Source: an uncultured Phycisphaerales bacterium (GTDB lineage Bacteria; Planctomycetota; Phycisphaerae; Sedimentisphaerales; Anaerohalosphaeraceae). Taken from it: a DNA stretch of 33,275 nt. Position 1 is the first letter of the stretch, and each line of letters begins with the position of its first letter. The stretch spans positions 1 to 33,275 of the forward strand of contig CALMLO010000067.1 in the NCBI GenBank assembly GCA_937868095.1. Direction: 5' to 3'. The notes below the pieces were generated by a model that was not told the DNA's origin, ran no database searches, and worked only from the letters and a program-made list of their open reading frames with translations. Shown here in pieces: positions 18,647 to 26,103 of the stretch. A program made the position numbers and the translations under genes.

Positions 18647-19273
18647 TTGGAGAATGTAAACAAAGAAAATCCTGAACAAACTGTCACTGATGCGGACCTT
18701 CTCCAACGGTATCGCCAGGGGGATGAGAAGGCATTTGAAGAAATCGTAAATCGTTATAAAAACCCGCTTTACGCATTTCTTCGGCGATTTGTCAACCGGC
18801 AGGATATTGTTGAAGATGTCTTTCAGGAGACGTTTTTGCAGCTGTATTCAAGCCGGGACAGTTTTGATGCCCGTCGTCCCCTTCGGCCATGGCTTTTTAC
18901 GATCGCCGCCAATAAGGCCAAAGATGCTCTTCGGAAGCTCCAGCGGCAATCGTCGATGAGCATGGGCACAATGGCCGACGCCGGAGAGGTATCTTTGGAT
19001 GAGATGGTCAATATCCTCACATCTTATGAGACCACGCCGGAGACCGAGATTTCCAAGGAAGAAACGGCCCGCCGGGTACGTCAGATTATATCGGAAATGC
19101 CGGAAAATCTGAGAGGGATTCTCATTTTGGCCTATTTTGAACAATTTTCCTACAAACATATGGCCGAGATTTTAAGTATACCCATAGGAACGGTGAAAAG
19201 CCGGCTTCATACAGCTGTAGTCTATTTTATGAAAAAGTGGAAATCCGCTGAACGGAGCATAAGGCATTTATGA
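18647..19273 (+). CDS. ECF-type RNA polymerase sigma factor
   Basis: This 208-residue sigma-70 family member of the extracytoplasmic-function group has only region 2 and region 4. Region 2 spans about 28-98, with YKNPLYAFLRRFVN, DIVEDVFQETFLQLY and RPWLFTIAANKAKDALRK. Region 4 spans about 142-197, with the helix-turn-helix YKHMAEILSIPIGTVKSRLHTA. Translation probably starts at TTG (18647), with GGAGA about a dozen bases upstream, because no ATG precedes region 2. Its last four bases overlap the next gene (ATGA), coupling it to a membrane protein that is probably its anti-sigma factor. Its target promoters are unknown. Confidence 0.92.
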   Translation: MENVNKENPEQTVTDADLLQRYRQGDEKAFEEIVNRYKNPLYAFLRRFVNRQDIVEDVFQETFLQLYSSRDSFDARRPLRPWLFTIAANKAKDALRKLQRQSSMSMGTMADAGEVSLDEMVNILTSYETTPETEISKEETARRVRQIISEMPENLRGILILAYFEQFSYKHMAEILSIPIGTVKSRLHTAVVYFMKKWKSAERSIRHL

Positions 19274-20367
19274 GTCGATTAAGTCCTCAACAACAGCAGC
19301 TGATTGTGGATTTCTTTTTTCGGTGCGGGGACGACGATGACATCCAAAGAGCGCAGGATTTACTTGCATCCAATCCTGAAGCAGCGCGGCTGTATGCCTT
19401 TTTGGAACGGTTCTTAAGAAGATTAGATTATCTTGAGGATGAAGAATGTCCTGATGACCTGGTCGCGCTGACCATGGCCCGTCTGAAACTGGCAGTTCGT
19501 ATTCAGCAAGGCGGTTCGAAAGAGCGTCTGGCTGAATTGCTCGAACAGGAAAACAGCAAATCTGTTCTGCCCGCGTCCTCACCTTCCCAACCAACCTTCT
19601 TTCCTTCTAAAATTAAAACCCCTTTCCTGAAAGTTGCTTTTGAACTGGCTGCACTGGCGGCGGCGATTGTGCTGATTTCAGGCCTTTTGCTGCCGGCTTT
19701 TTCAGCTATGCGTGCCCACAGCCGACAGGTGGCCTGTTCGATGAATTTAGGGTGTATCGGGCGAGCGCTGGCGGCCTATGCAGATGACAACAACGGCCAG
19801 TTTGCCTCCGCACGTTTGCAGCCGGGTCAGCCCTGGTGGATGGTTGGCGATCAAAGTGAACAGCCGTGTTCGAGTACCCGTTATGTCTGGCAGCTGGTGC
19901 GGCTGGGATATGTTGCCGGTGAGAACTTTATTTGTCCCGGTCATTTGGAAGGCCGGCCGGTGCAGGACAATACAGAGGCGATAGCTCAACTGCGGGATTT
20001 TCCCTCGCCTGAGAATATAAGTTACAGCGTAATGCTTCTGTGCAGGGCCGGAAAGCTGGCTGAAGCAGGACAGCGCCGGATTGTATTAAGCGATATGAAT
20101 CCGGTGTTTATCTCCTTCCGTAAGCGAGTGAGCTGTGCGAATCAGCGGGATGAATATGAAAAAGTGCTGCTCAATGAAGATTTAAAAAAGCTGCTCAGCC
20201 CCAATCATGATCAGCAGGGGCAAAATGTGCTTTTCTGCGACAGCAGCGTGGAGTTTTTGGCCTCTCGTCTTTATCAAAATGATGACATTTTCACGGTTCG
20301 CGGCGTGGAGACCTATACCGGCCGGGAAGTGCCGGCCGATGAGCAGGATATCTTTCTGGTTCCCTAA
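19270..20367 (+). CDS. Membrane protein with pilin-like (DUF1559-like) sensor domain, likely anti-sigma factor
   Basis: The 365-residue protein has three parts. Residues 1-115 are cytoplasmic, charged and helical. One membrane segment lies at about 119-143 (FLKVAFELAALAAAIVLISGLLLPAF). The outer domain starts with RAHSRQVACSMNLGCIGRALAAYADDNNGQFA and ends with HDQQGQNVLFCDSSVEFL. That start and end resemble planctomycete type-II-secretion-like prepilins (DUF1559), yet no N-terminal prepilin cleavage site is present; the hydrophobic segment is internal. Overlap with the ECF sigma gene and the N-in/C-out layout are typical of anti-sigma factors. No zinc-binding HxxxCxxC motif is seen. The anti-sigma role is inference from gene pairing and topology. 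Confidence 0.7.
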   Translation: MSRLSPQQQQLIVDFFFRCGDDDDIQRAQDLLASNPEAARLYAFLERFLRRLDYLEDEECPDDLVALTMARLKLAVRIQQGGSKERLAELLEQENSKSVLPASSPSQPTFFPSKIKTPFLKVAFELAALAAAIVLISGLLLPAFSAMRAHSRQVACSMNLGCIGRALAAYADDNNGQFASARLQPGQPWWMVGDQSEQPCSSTRYVWQLVRLGYVAGENFICPGHLEGRPVQDNTEAIAQLRDFPSPENISYSVMLLCRAGKLAEAGQRRIVLSDMNPVFISFRKRVSCANQRDEYEKVLLNEDLKKLLSPNHDQQGQNVLFCDSSVEFLASRLYQNDDIFTVRGVETYTGREVPADEQDIFLVP

Positions 20368-20378
20368 AAGGGCTTTTT
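20362..20378 (+). terminator. Possible short terminator between convergent genes
   Basis: CCCT (20362-20365), a three-base loop and AGGG (20369-20372) are followed by CTTTTT. The sigma-operon stop codon lies inside the hairpin. The four-pair stem is weak. The convergent queG ends 18 bases away. Confidence 0.3.
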
Positions 20379-20385
20379 GTGTGTT

Positions 20386-21327
20386 TCACTGCGGCTTGTT
20401 CTGATGGTTCAGGCAAGCGGCTGCATTTTGTCTCAGCTTGTTCAAGCCGATTTTTTCTATGCAGGAATTCTTAAAAAGACAATCAAACTGTTTCTGTTCC
20501 CACTGGAGAATTTCCTGCAGCGGCAGGGCTGTTCGTTCCGGGTGAAAGCGAAGCAGGGTTTGCCGGCTGGGCAGTGCTTTCTGTTCGTAGGGACAGGCCA
20601 GCAGGCAGCTGTCGCATCCAAAGAGACGGTTACCGAGTTTTTGTTCAAAGCCGGCAAAATCGGCGGCGTATTGAGTCAGAAAGCTGATACATCGGCTGGT
20701 TTGAAAGAGGCCGTTGGGATGGAGGGCGCCGGTGGGGCAGGCCTCCAGACAGCGGCTGCAGCGGCCGCAGCCGTCCAGGGAGAGGGGAGCATCCGGCGGC
20801 AGCGGAAGAGTGGTGAGCAATTCTCCCAGCAGGATTTGACTGCCGAGGACAGGATGAATGAGCATATGATTTTTTCCAAGAAACCCCAAGCCGGCCCGGG
20901 CGGCCAGCGCGCGTTCAGCTAAAGGGGCACTGTCCACACAGACCTTATATCGCCAGGCAAAGTTTCTCGTCAGCCGCGTCTGAATAAAGGTAGCCAGACG
21001 ATGGAGCCGTTCTTTGATAATCGGATGGTAATCGTCGTATAAGGCAAAATGAGCGATTTGGGCGATGGAAGACGATTGGGAAAAAGCAGGCGGTTTGTAA
21101 TGGAGGGCAACACAAATGACCGAACAGGCACCCTCAAGCAGACAGGAGGGCGAAAAACGTTTATCCAAATGTCTTTTCATATAGGGCAAGCCCTCAGCGC
21201 AGCCCTCTTGGAGCCATCGGGAGAAGGCCTGGGTATGGGCCGGCTCGAGGGGCTCGGCTGTTGTAATCCCGACGGCATCAAAACCAAGTCGGAAGGCCTC
21301 TGTTTTAATTGCTTCGGCAAGTTCCAT
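20386..21327 (-). CDS. queG: Epoxyqueuosine reductase
   Basis: This cobalamin-dependent iron-sulfur enzyme performs the last step of queuosine synthesis, reducing epoxyqueuosine to queuosine in tRNA. The 313-residue protein has the catalytic aspartate in VDSAPLAERALAARAGLGFLGKN (D132), and two [4Fe-4S] motifs: CGRCSRCLEACP (187-198) and CDSCLLACP (238-246) with C213 upstream. No C-terminal HEAT extension is present, which some family members have. The frame is open to 21390, but ATG 21327 is preferred because the family starts there and a promoter is placed so that transcription would begin at or next to this ATG. There is no Shine-Dalgarno. No other queuosine gene is certain nearby; folE, 3 kb away, feeds the same pathway. 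Confidence 0.93.
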   Translation of the reverse strand: MELAEAIKTEAFRLGFDAVGITTAEPLEPAHTQAFSRWLQEGCAEGLPYMKRHLDKRFSPSCLLEGACSVICVALHYKPPAFSQSSSIAQIAHFALYDDYHPIIKERLHRLATFIQTRLTRNFAWRYKVCVDSAPLAERALAARAGLGFLGKNHMLIHPVLGSQILLGELLTTLPLPPDAPLSLDGCGRCSRCLEACPTGALHPNGLFQTSRCISFLTQYAADFAGFEQKLGNRLFGCDSCLLACPYEQKALPSRQTLLRFHPERTALPLQEILQWEQKQFDCLFKNSCIEKIGLNKLRQNAAACLNHQNKPQ

Positions 21328-21334
21328 AGCAAAG

Positions 21335-21363
21335 AGTATAACAAGACAAAAGAGATAAGACAA
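21335..21363 (-). promoter_or_regulatory. queG promoter, probably giving a leaderless mRNA
   Basis: On the minus strand TTGTCT (21358-21363) and TATACT (21335-21340) are 17 bases apart, with four and five of six consensus matches. Only seven bases separate the -10 from the ATG at 21327, so the transcript should begin at about the start codon. Confidence 0.5.
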
Positions 21364-21399
21364 TTCACGGCCTCCAGATAAGCGAGGCAAAAAGATACC

Positions 21400-21428
21400 T
21401 TGCGAGAATGCGTCGGATCGGATATAAA
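21400..21428 (+). promoter_or_regulatory. prfB operon promoter
   Basis: TTGCGA (21400-21405) and TATAAA (21423-21428) are separated by 17 bases. The -35 hexamer is identical to that proposed for pyrF. It diverges from the queG promoter, and the prfB start lies about 55 bases downstream of the expected transcription start. Confidence 0.5.
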
Positions 21429-21488
21429 AAGAGTCTAATTTTTCTTAATTTAGAGCAATTCGGATGGGTTTAGCCTCGAAAGGGTTTT

Positions 21489-22665
21489 ATGGAAAAATCA
21501 GAAATTAAATCGGCCCTGGAGGGCCTGGAGACCCGGATACAGCAGATTCGGGACTGTCTTTGACATACCGGGGAAAATTGCCTTGCAAAAAGAGCTGGAG
21601 GGACAGATGGCCCACGTGGGCTTTTGGGACCGTCCGGATACGGCCCGTCAGGTTGTCTCTCAATTAAGCGCCTTTAAGGCGGTAATTGATCCCATTCAGG
21701 AGGTTGAACGATCTGCTGCAGACTTGCGGGAATTGTTCGAACTGGCCTGTATGGAAAATGACGCCCGGACGCTTGCTTCGATTGAACAGGATATAGATGG
21801 ACTGTCTCGGCAATGCGATAAAATTGAAATTGCAGGGATGCTCAGCGGGCCGGATGACGCACGCAATTGTTTTTTCAGCATTCACGCAGGGGCAGGCGGT
21901 ACGGAAAGCTGCGACTGGGCTCATATGCTGCTGCGGATGTACACACGATATTTTGAGCAGGCGGGGTATTCGTATAAGGAGATGGATATCACGGCTGGCG
22001 AGGAGGCGGGAATTCGCTCCGTGACCCTGCTGGTGAGCGGGCCATTTGCTTTCGGCAAACTTTCGTGTGAGACGGGCGTGCACCGGCTGGTGCGTATCAG
22101 CCCATTTGACGCCAACAGCCGGCGGCATACGAGTTTTGCAGCGGTGGATGTGATTCCCGAACAAGACGAAGATATTGAGATCGAAATTCGGGACGAAGAT
22201 ATTCGGATCGATACCTATCGGGCAGGCGGAGCCGGCGGACAGCATGTTAATAAAGTCAGCTCCGCGGTGAGGATTACCCATCTGCCGACTGGCATTGTCG
22301 TACAGTGCCAGAATGACCGAAGCCAGCATAAAAATCGGGCCGAGGCGATGCGGATGCTCAAGAGCCGTCTGTATATGCTCGAGCAGCAGAAGCGCGATGC
22401 GGAACTGGCCAAACTTTACAGCAGCAAAGGGCAAATCGCCTGGGGCAATCAGATTCGCAGCTACGTGCTTCAGCCCTATCAGTTGGTCAAAGACCACCGG
22501 ACCGATTATCAGACCGGCAATGTGCAGGCCGTTTTGGACGGCGAGATTGAGGAGTTTATCGACAGCATGCTTCGCTATCGGATGCAGCAGAAGCAGCAGG
22601 CCGGCAAAGCGGCAGCCAAGGATGAAAACCAAAGAAAGTCTGCCGGAAAGGAAGACGACCTATGA
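21489..22665 (+). CDS. prfB: Peptide chain release factor 2, programmed +1 frameshift
   Basis: This factor terminates translation at UGA and UAA. A 24-codon opening ORF (21489-21560) ends at CTT TGA C (21558-21564). Skipping one T continues in the +1 frame as GAC ATA CCG..., giving a 391-residue protein. This is the classic autoregulatory RF2 frameshift: low RF2 lets the ribosome slip at the in-frame UGA. A weak Shine-Dalgarno-like CGGGAC precedes the slip site. The recognition tripeptide SPF is at 204-206 and the catalytic GGQ at 249-251, both at nearly E. coli positions. The C-terminus has about 25 extra charged residues. The stop overlaps pepA by four bases. Confidence 0.95.
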
Positions 22666-24194
22666 AAAAGGTGATTCAGACGGCTGTTGTCTGCCGCAAA
22701 ACTGATGCGGCGGCCGTCAAAGCAGATGTTCTGGCGGTAGGGGTGTTTGAAAAAGAACCGCTCGGCAGTCTGCCGCGCCGCCTGGACGGACTCTTGAAGG
22801 GAGCCGTGAGTGAGGTTCAAAATCTGAAAGATTTCAAAGGAAAAGCGCAGACCACAGCTCTTTTGTATACCGGCGGACGAATCGGCGCTGCGCGGCTGCT
22901 GCTGGTAGGAATGGGGAAAAAGAAAAAAGCCAATCTGGATACGTTTCGCAAGACGGCGGCTGCGGCGGCTTCTGTCTCCGTGGATTTGAAGGTTTCTTCC
23001 CTGGCGCTGGCTGTTGAACCGGATGAGTTTGGAACTGCTGCTTCTGTTGAAGAACTGGGCCGGGCGCTTGCGGAAGGGGTTTATTTTGGGGCGTATCGAT
23101 ATAGCGAATATCGAAGTGAAGACCCTGCCGAGCCGCAGCCGACACAATTGCGGGTGATTTTGGCGGATACGGACGAGAGACGTTTGCGTCAACTGGAACG
23201 CGGAGTGCGGGTCGGCAGTATTCTGGGCAAGGCCCAAACCTATACCCGCACGATTGCCAACCGGCCTGGAAATGTTTTGACACCGTCTGCCCTGGCGACA
23301 GAGGCCCAGAAACTGGCCCGAAGCAGCCGATCTCTGCGCTGTACGGTATGGGACGAAAAGAAACTGGCTGCCCAGAAGATGGGAGGGATTCTTGCGGTCG
23401 GCAAGGGCTCTGCCAATCCGCCGCGGCTGATTGTGCTGCGGTACAATCCGCCAGGTCGTGTTTCTTCTTCGAAGCCGCCGTTGGCGCTGATCGGCAAGGC
23501 GATTACGTTTGACAGCGGCGGGGTGAGTTTGAAACCCAGCGAGGGACTCCAGGATATGAAGTTTGACAAGTCCGGCGGGGCCGCCGTGCTGGGGGTGATG
23601 TCCGCGGCGGCTGCCTTGAAACCTCGTCGGGTTATTTACGGCATTATTCCGGCCGCAGAAAATATGCCCAGCGGCACCAGTTATCGGCCGGGAGATATTG
23701 TGACGACCTACAGCGGAAAAACAGTGGAGATTCACAGTACGGATGCCGAAGGGAGGATGATTTTGTGCGATGCGCTGGCTTATGCGGTGCGGCTGGGGTG
23801 CAGCCCCGTGGTGGATGTGGCGACACTCACCGGGGCCTGTGTGGTGGCGCTGGGCACCCAGCGGGCGGGGCTGATGGGTAATGATGAGAAAGTGATCGAA
23901 GCCCTGCGGAAGGCCTCTGAGCAGACGGGAGAGCAAGTCTGGCCGATGCCCTGCGATGAGGAATATGTTGAAGCAGTAAGAAGCCGGATTGCAGATTTGA
24001 AGAATGTCGGAGGCAAATGGGGCGGGGCCTGCACTGCCGCTGCTTTTTTGAGCGAGTTTGTCGGCAAGGCCCGCTGGGCTCATCTGGATATCGCAGGCAC
24101 AGGGGTCTGGGGGGCGGGCGAAAAAGAAGGGCCGGGCTCGATTGGTTTTGGCGTGCGATTGCTCAGCTGGTTTGTGATGAACTGGAACGGATAA
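22662..24194 (+). CDS. pepA: Leucyl aminopeptidase (M17 family)
   Basis: This cytoplasmic two-metal aminopeptidase releases N-terminal residues from peptides. The 510-residue protein has a variable N-terminal domain and a conserved catalytic C-terminal domain. Predicted metal ligands are K279, D284 (in [11 protein letters not shown]), D302 (MKFDKSGG), D361 and E363 (STDAEGR), with R365 and K291 as catalytic residues by comparison with E. coli PepA. Small departures from the E. coli motif (GKA for GKG, DKSGG for DMCGA) do not touch the ligands. It overlaps prfB by ATGA. Some family members also bind DNA; nothing here shows that. Confidence 0.95.
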   Translation: MKKVIQTAVVCRKTDAAAVKADVLAVGVFEKEPLGSLPRRLDGLLKGAVSEVQNLKDFKGKAQTTALLYTGGRIGAARLLLVGMGKKKKANLDTFRKTAAAAASVSVDLKVSSLALAVEPDEFGTAASVEELGRALAEGVYFGAYRYSEYRSEDPAEPQPTQLRVILADTDERRLRQLERGVRVGSILGKAQTYTRTIANRPGNVLTPSALATEAQKLARSSRSLRCTVWDEKKLAAQKMGGILAVGKGSANPPRLIVLRYNPPGRVSSSKPPLALIGKAITFDSGGVSLKPSEGLQDMKFDKSGGAAVLGVMSAAAALKPRRVIYGIIPAAENMPSGTSYRPGDIVTTYSGKTVEIHSTDAEGRMILCDALAYAVRLGCSPVVDVATLTGACVVALGTQRAGLMGNDEKVIEALRKASEQTGEQVWPMPCDEEYVEAVRSRIADLKNVGGKWGGACTAAAFLSEFVGKARWAHLDIAGTGVWGAGEKEGPGSIGFGVRLLSWFVMNWNG

Positions 24195-24209
24195 AGAAAG
24201 AGGTTGTTT

Positions 24210-24395
24210 ATGAAATTCATTATGTATTTGTGTGCAGCGGCTTTGTTTGTGCTGACAGCATCAGGATGTCAGTGCGGATGTATGAATCAAAAACAGCAAA
24301 GCCCGTCTGCAGCAGCTGAAGAAACAGCAATGGATGGTTCGGTTCGAACGTGGGTAACTGTGGAGGCACAAACAGAATATGGGCGAATCTTCTAA
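24210..24395 (+). CDS. Tiny putative lipoprotein
   Basis: The function is unknown. The 61-residue product has a hydrophobic signal segment (2-18) followed by ASGC (17-20), a slightly atypical lipobox, so C20 may be lipidated. Two more cysteines follow closely (CQCGC, 20-24). The mature part would be only about 40 polar residues with no recognisable domain. AGAGG lies five bases before the ATG. It starts 15 bases after pepA and overlaps folE by 17 bases, so it is embedded in the operon and likely translated. Such short lipoproteins are common in this kind of genome and poorly conserved. Confidence 0.6.
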   Translation: MKFIMYLCAAALFVLTASGCQCGCMNQKQQSPSAAAEETAMDGSVRTWVTVEAQTEYGRIF

Positions 24396-24990
24396 TCAGC
24401 GGACAGAGTCAGCACAAACCGAAGTGGTGGATATCCAGCGGATTGAAAAGGCCGTGCGGGAGATTTTGCTGGCGGTCGGCGAAGATCCGAATCGAGAGGG
24501 ATTGAAAGCAACACCCCAGCGGGTGGCCCGGATGTATTCGGAACTGCTGGCGGGGATCCATCAGGATGCGAATGACCATTTAAAGAGTATTTTTCACGAA
24601 AAATACGATGAGATCGTGCTGCTGCGGAATATTCCATTTTACAGCATTTGTGAGCATCATCTGATGCCGTTTATCGGCAAGGCCCATGTGGCTTATCTGC
24701 CGGCTGGGCGCGTACTGGGTGTTAGTAAACTGGCGCGGGTTGTGGATGCCTTTGCGCGGCGCCTTCAGCTGCAGGAGCGGCTGACGGATCAAATCGCCGA
24801 TTTTCTGATGAAGAATCTGGAGCCGATCGGTGTGGCCGTGGTACTGGAGGCCAGCCACAGCTGCATGACCATTCGCGGAATTCAAAAGCCCGGCGCCGTG
24901 ATGGTAACCAGTTCCCTTCGCGGAATCTTCAAACGGGACCCTCGCAGCCGATCGGAAGTTTTGACCCTGATGCATTCGAACCATACATAA
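24379..24990 (+). CDS. folE: GTP cyclohydrolase I
   Basis: This enzyme converts GTP to 7,8-dihydroneopterin triphosphate, the first step towards folate, tetrahydrobiopterin and queuosine. The 203-residue protein has the zinc ligands C91 and H94 in [10 protein letters not shown] and C162 in HSCMTIRG. The sequence [20 protein letters not shown] (33-52) is the family hallmark. The ATG at 24379 lies inside the end of the small lipoprotein gene. The next gene, five bases downstream, is a 6-pyruvoyl-tetrahydropterin synthase homologue, which would use FolE's product directly. No folB, folK or folP is in the window. Confidence 0.96.
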   Translation: MGESSNQRTESAQTEVVDIQRIEKAVREILLAVGEDPNREGLKATPQRVARMYSELLAGIHQDANDHLKSIFHEKYDEIVLLRNIPFYSICEHHLMPFIGKAHVAYLPAGRVLGVSKLARVVDAFARRLQLQERLTDQIADFLMKNLEPIGVAVVLEASHSCMTIRGIQKPGAVMVTSSLRGIFKRDPRSRSEVLTLMHSNHT

Positions 24991-24995
24991 TCTTT

Positions 24996-25796
24996 ATGCA
25001 TACACTGTGTCGTCAGGTCCGGTTTTCGGTGAATCCATTGGGTCCGGTTTCGGAGGCGGGGTTTAATTCCTATGCTTCCAAGCCCTGCGGGGACGGGCTG
25101 GCGGTCTATCTGGGGCTGACGGTCGCCCTGCGGGGTCGGCTGGATGAACAAACAGGGTTTGTTGTCAATGTTTCGGAGATCGACCGAGTGGTAAGAGGCG
25201 ATATTGTTCCTCTTTTTGAGCGGAAGATTCGAACCGATTTTCAGCAGGCCAGGGCGATTGCGATGGAAGATTTATTTGACCTGCTTGAGGACAGCGTCAA
25301 AACCCTGCAGCGTATTTTTGAAACAGTCTCGGTAAACCGTTTGATTCTTGCATTAAATCCCTTCCGAAATATTTCTTTGTTGTGGGAGAATGGCCGGATG
25401 CGAACTTATAAAGAACAATTCGAGTTTGCCGCCTCGCATCGGTTGTGGAATGACAAGTTCAGCGGGGCGGAAAATTTTCAAAGGTTCGGCAAGTGTGCCA
25501 ATCCGTCCGGACACGGCCATAATTATATTCTGGAGGTGTCTGTTCTTCTTCCGGAGTCGATGGAAGAATCCGGCTGGATTGGCCGTTTTCAGAAAGTTGT
25601 GGAAGAACACTTCCTTTCAATTGTGGACCATAAAAATCTTAATCTTGATGTGGCTTGGTTTTCTAAAGTGAACCCCACGGTCGAAAACATCGCTTCTTAT
25701 GCGTGGCAGTGCTTGGTTGGGAAATTTGGGCAAGTGAAGCTGAAAAAGATTACTGTCTGGGAAAATGAACGGACCAGCTGCTCCTATGAAGAATAA
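24996..25796 (+). CDS. Two-domain 6-pyruvoyl-tetrahydropterin synthase (degenerate + intact)
   Basis: This 266-residue protein consists of two PTPS/QueD-like halves. The C-terminal half (about 137-266) is complete: zinc ligands H148, H173 and H175, catalytic C167 in FGKCANPSGHGHNY, D211-H212 in VDHKNLN, and E256 in VWENERT. The spacing C-x5-HGH and the long insert before the cysteine match true PTPS (tetrahydrobiopterin branch) rather than QueD, which has C-x3-HGH. The N-terminal half (1-130) follows the same pattern (FSVNP..., GDGLAVYLGLTV, LDEQTGFVVNVSEID) but has lost the zinc histidines: HGH is replaced by DGL. It is probably structural or regulatory. Coupled to folE by a five-base gap, with no Shine-Dalgarno. 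An internal ATG at 25398 could produce the C-domain alone. Confidence 0.85.
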   Translation: MHTLCRQVRFSVNPLGPVSEAGFNSYASKPCGDGLAVYLGLTVALRGRLDEQTGFVVNVSEIDRVVRGDIVPLFERKIRTDFQQARAIAMEDLFDLLEDSVKTLQRIFETVSVNRLILALNPFRNISLLWENGRMRTYKEQFEFAASHRLWNDKFSGAENFQRFGKCANPSGHGHNYILEVSVLLPESMEESGWIGRFQKVVEEHFLSIVDHKNLNLDVAWFSKVNPTVENIASYAWQCLVGKFGQVKLKKITVWENERTSCSYEE

Positions 25797-26103
25797 AAGA
25801 TGCTAATTTGGGCAGAATTGTTGATGTTTTGGCAGAGGGAATAAGTCGAATTTTAAGGATGAGTTTAATCCGATGTGTCGGATATACCGATATTTATATT
25901 ATCTTTTCGATTTTTAGGGAGCCGTTGTTTATTCGCGGGGGGCGAATGAGGGCGCGGACCTTTTAGAAGTTTTAAATCTGTACTAAAAAAGGGTAAATAC
26001 CATCGGCTTTTGGGATGCAGCCGACGGGGACGGAGTGTAAAAAGAGGGAGAGATTTCAGAAACTTCTTTGAACCTATCTTGTTTTGTAAAAAGGGGTTAG
26101 TGT
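25797..26103 (+). promoter_or_regulatory. 307-base gene-free region with three hairpins, leader of ugd
   Basis: No convincing ORF is seen. Three perfect stem-loops are present: ATCCGA/TCGGAT (25868-25873 with 25878-25883, loop TGTG), ATTCGC/GCGAAT (25931-25936 with 25942-25947, loop GGGGG) and TCGGCT/AGCCGA (26003-26008 with 26019-26024). The first may end the folE operon transcript, although no T run follows directly. The others probably lie in the 5' leader of ugd. I found no convincing -35/-10 pair. AAAAGGGG lies about ten bases before the ugd start. Confidence 0.4.

Noticed and set aside
22575..24083. 502-codon open frame on the minus strand opposite pepA
   Set aside because: It lies antisense to an unmistakable M17 aminopeptidase with all metal ligands. 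Its translation is rich in His, Arg and Pro with no domain, typical of a shadow frame.
25398..25796. Separate gene for the C-terminal PTPS domain starting at the internal ATG
   Set aside because: The frame is continuous through both halves and the upstream half keeps a PTPS-like pattern. A GGGAG lies too far (about 14 bases) from that ATG. A minor internal start remains possible.
25822..25845. Sigma-54 promoter upstream of ugd (TTGGCAGAGGGAATAAG)
   Set aside because: The GG element is present but the GC of the -12 box is missing at the required spacing.
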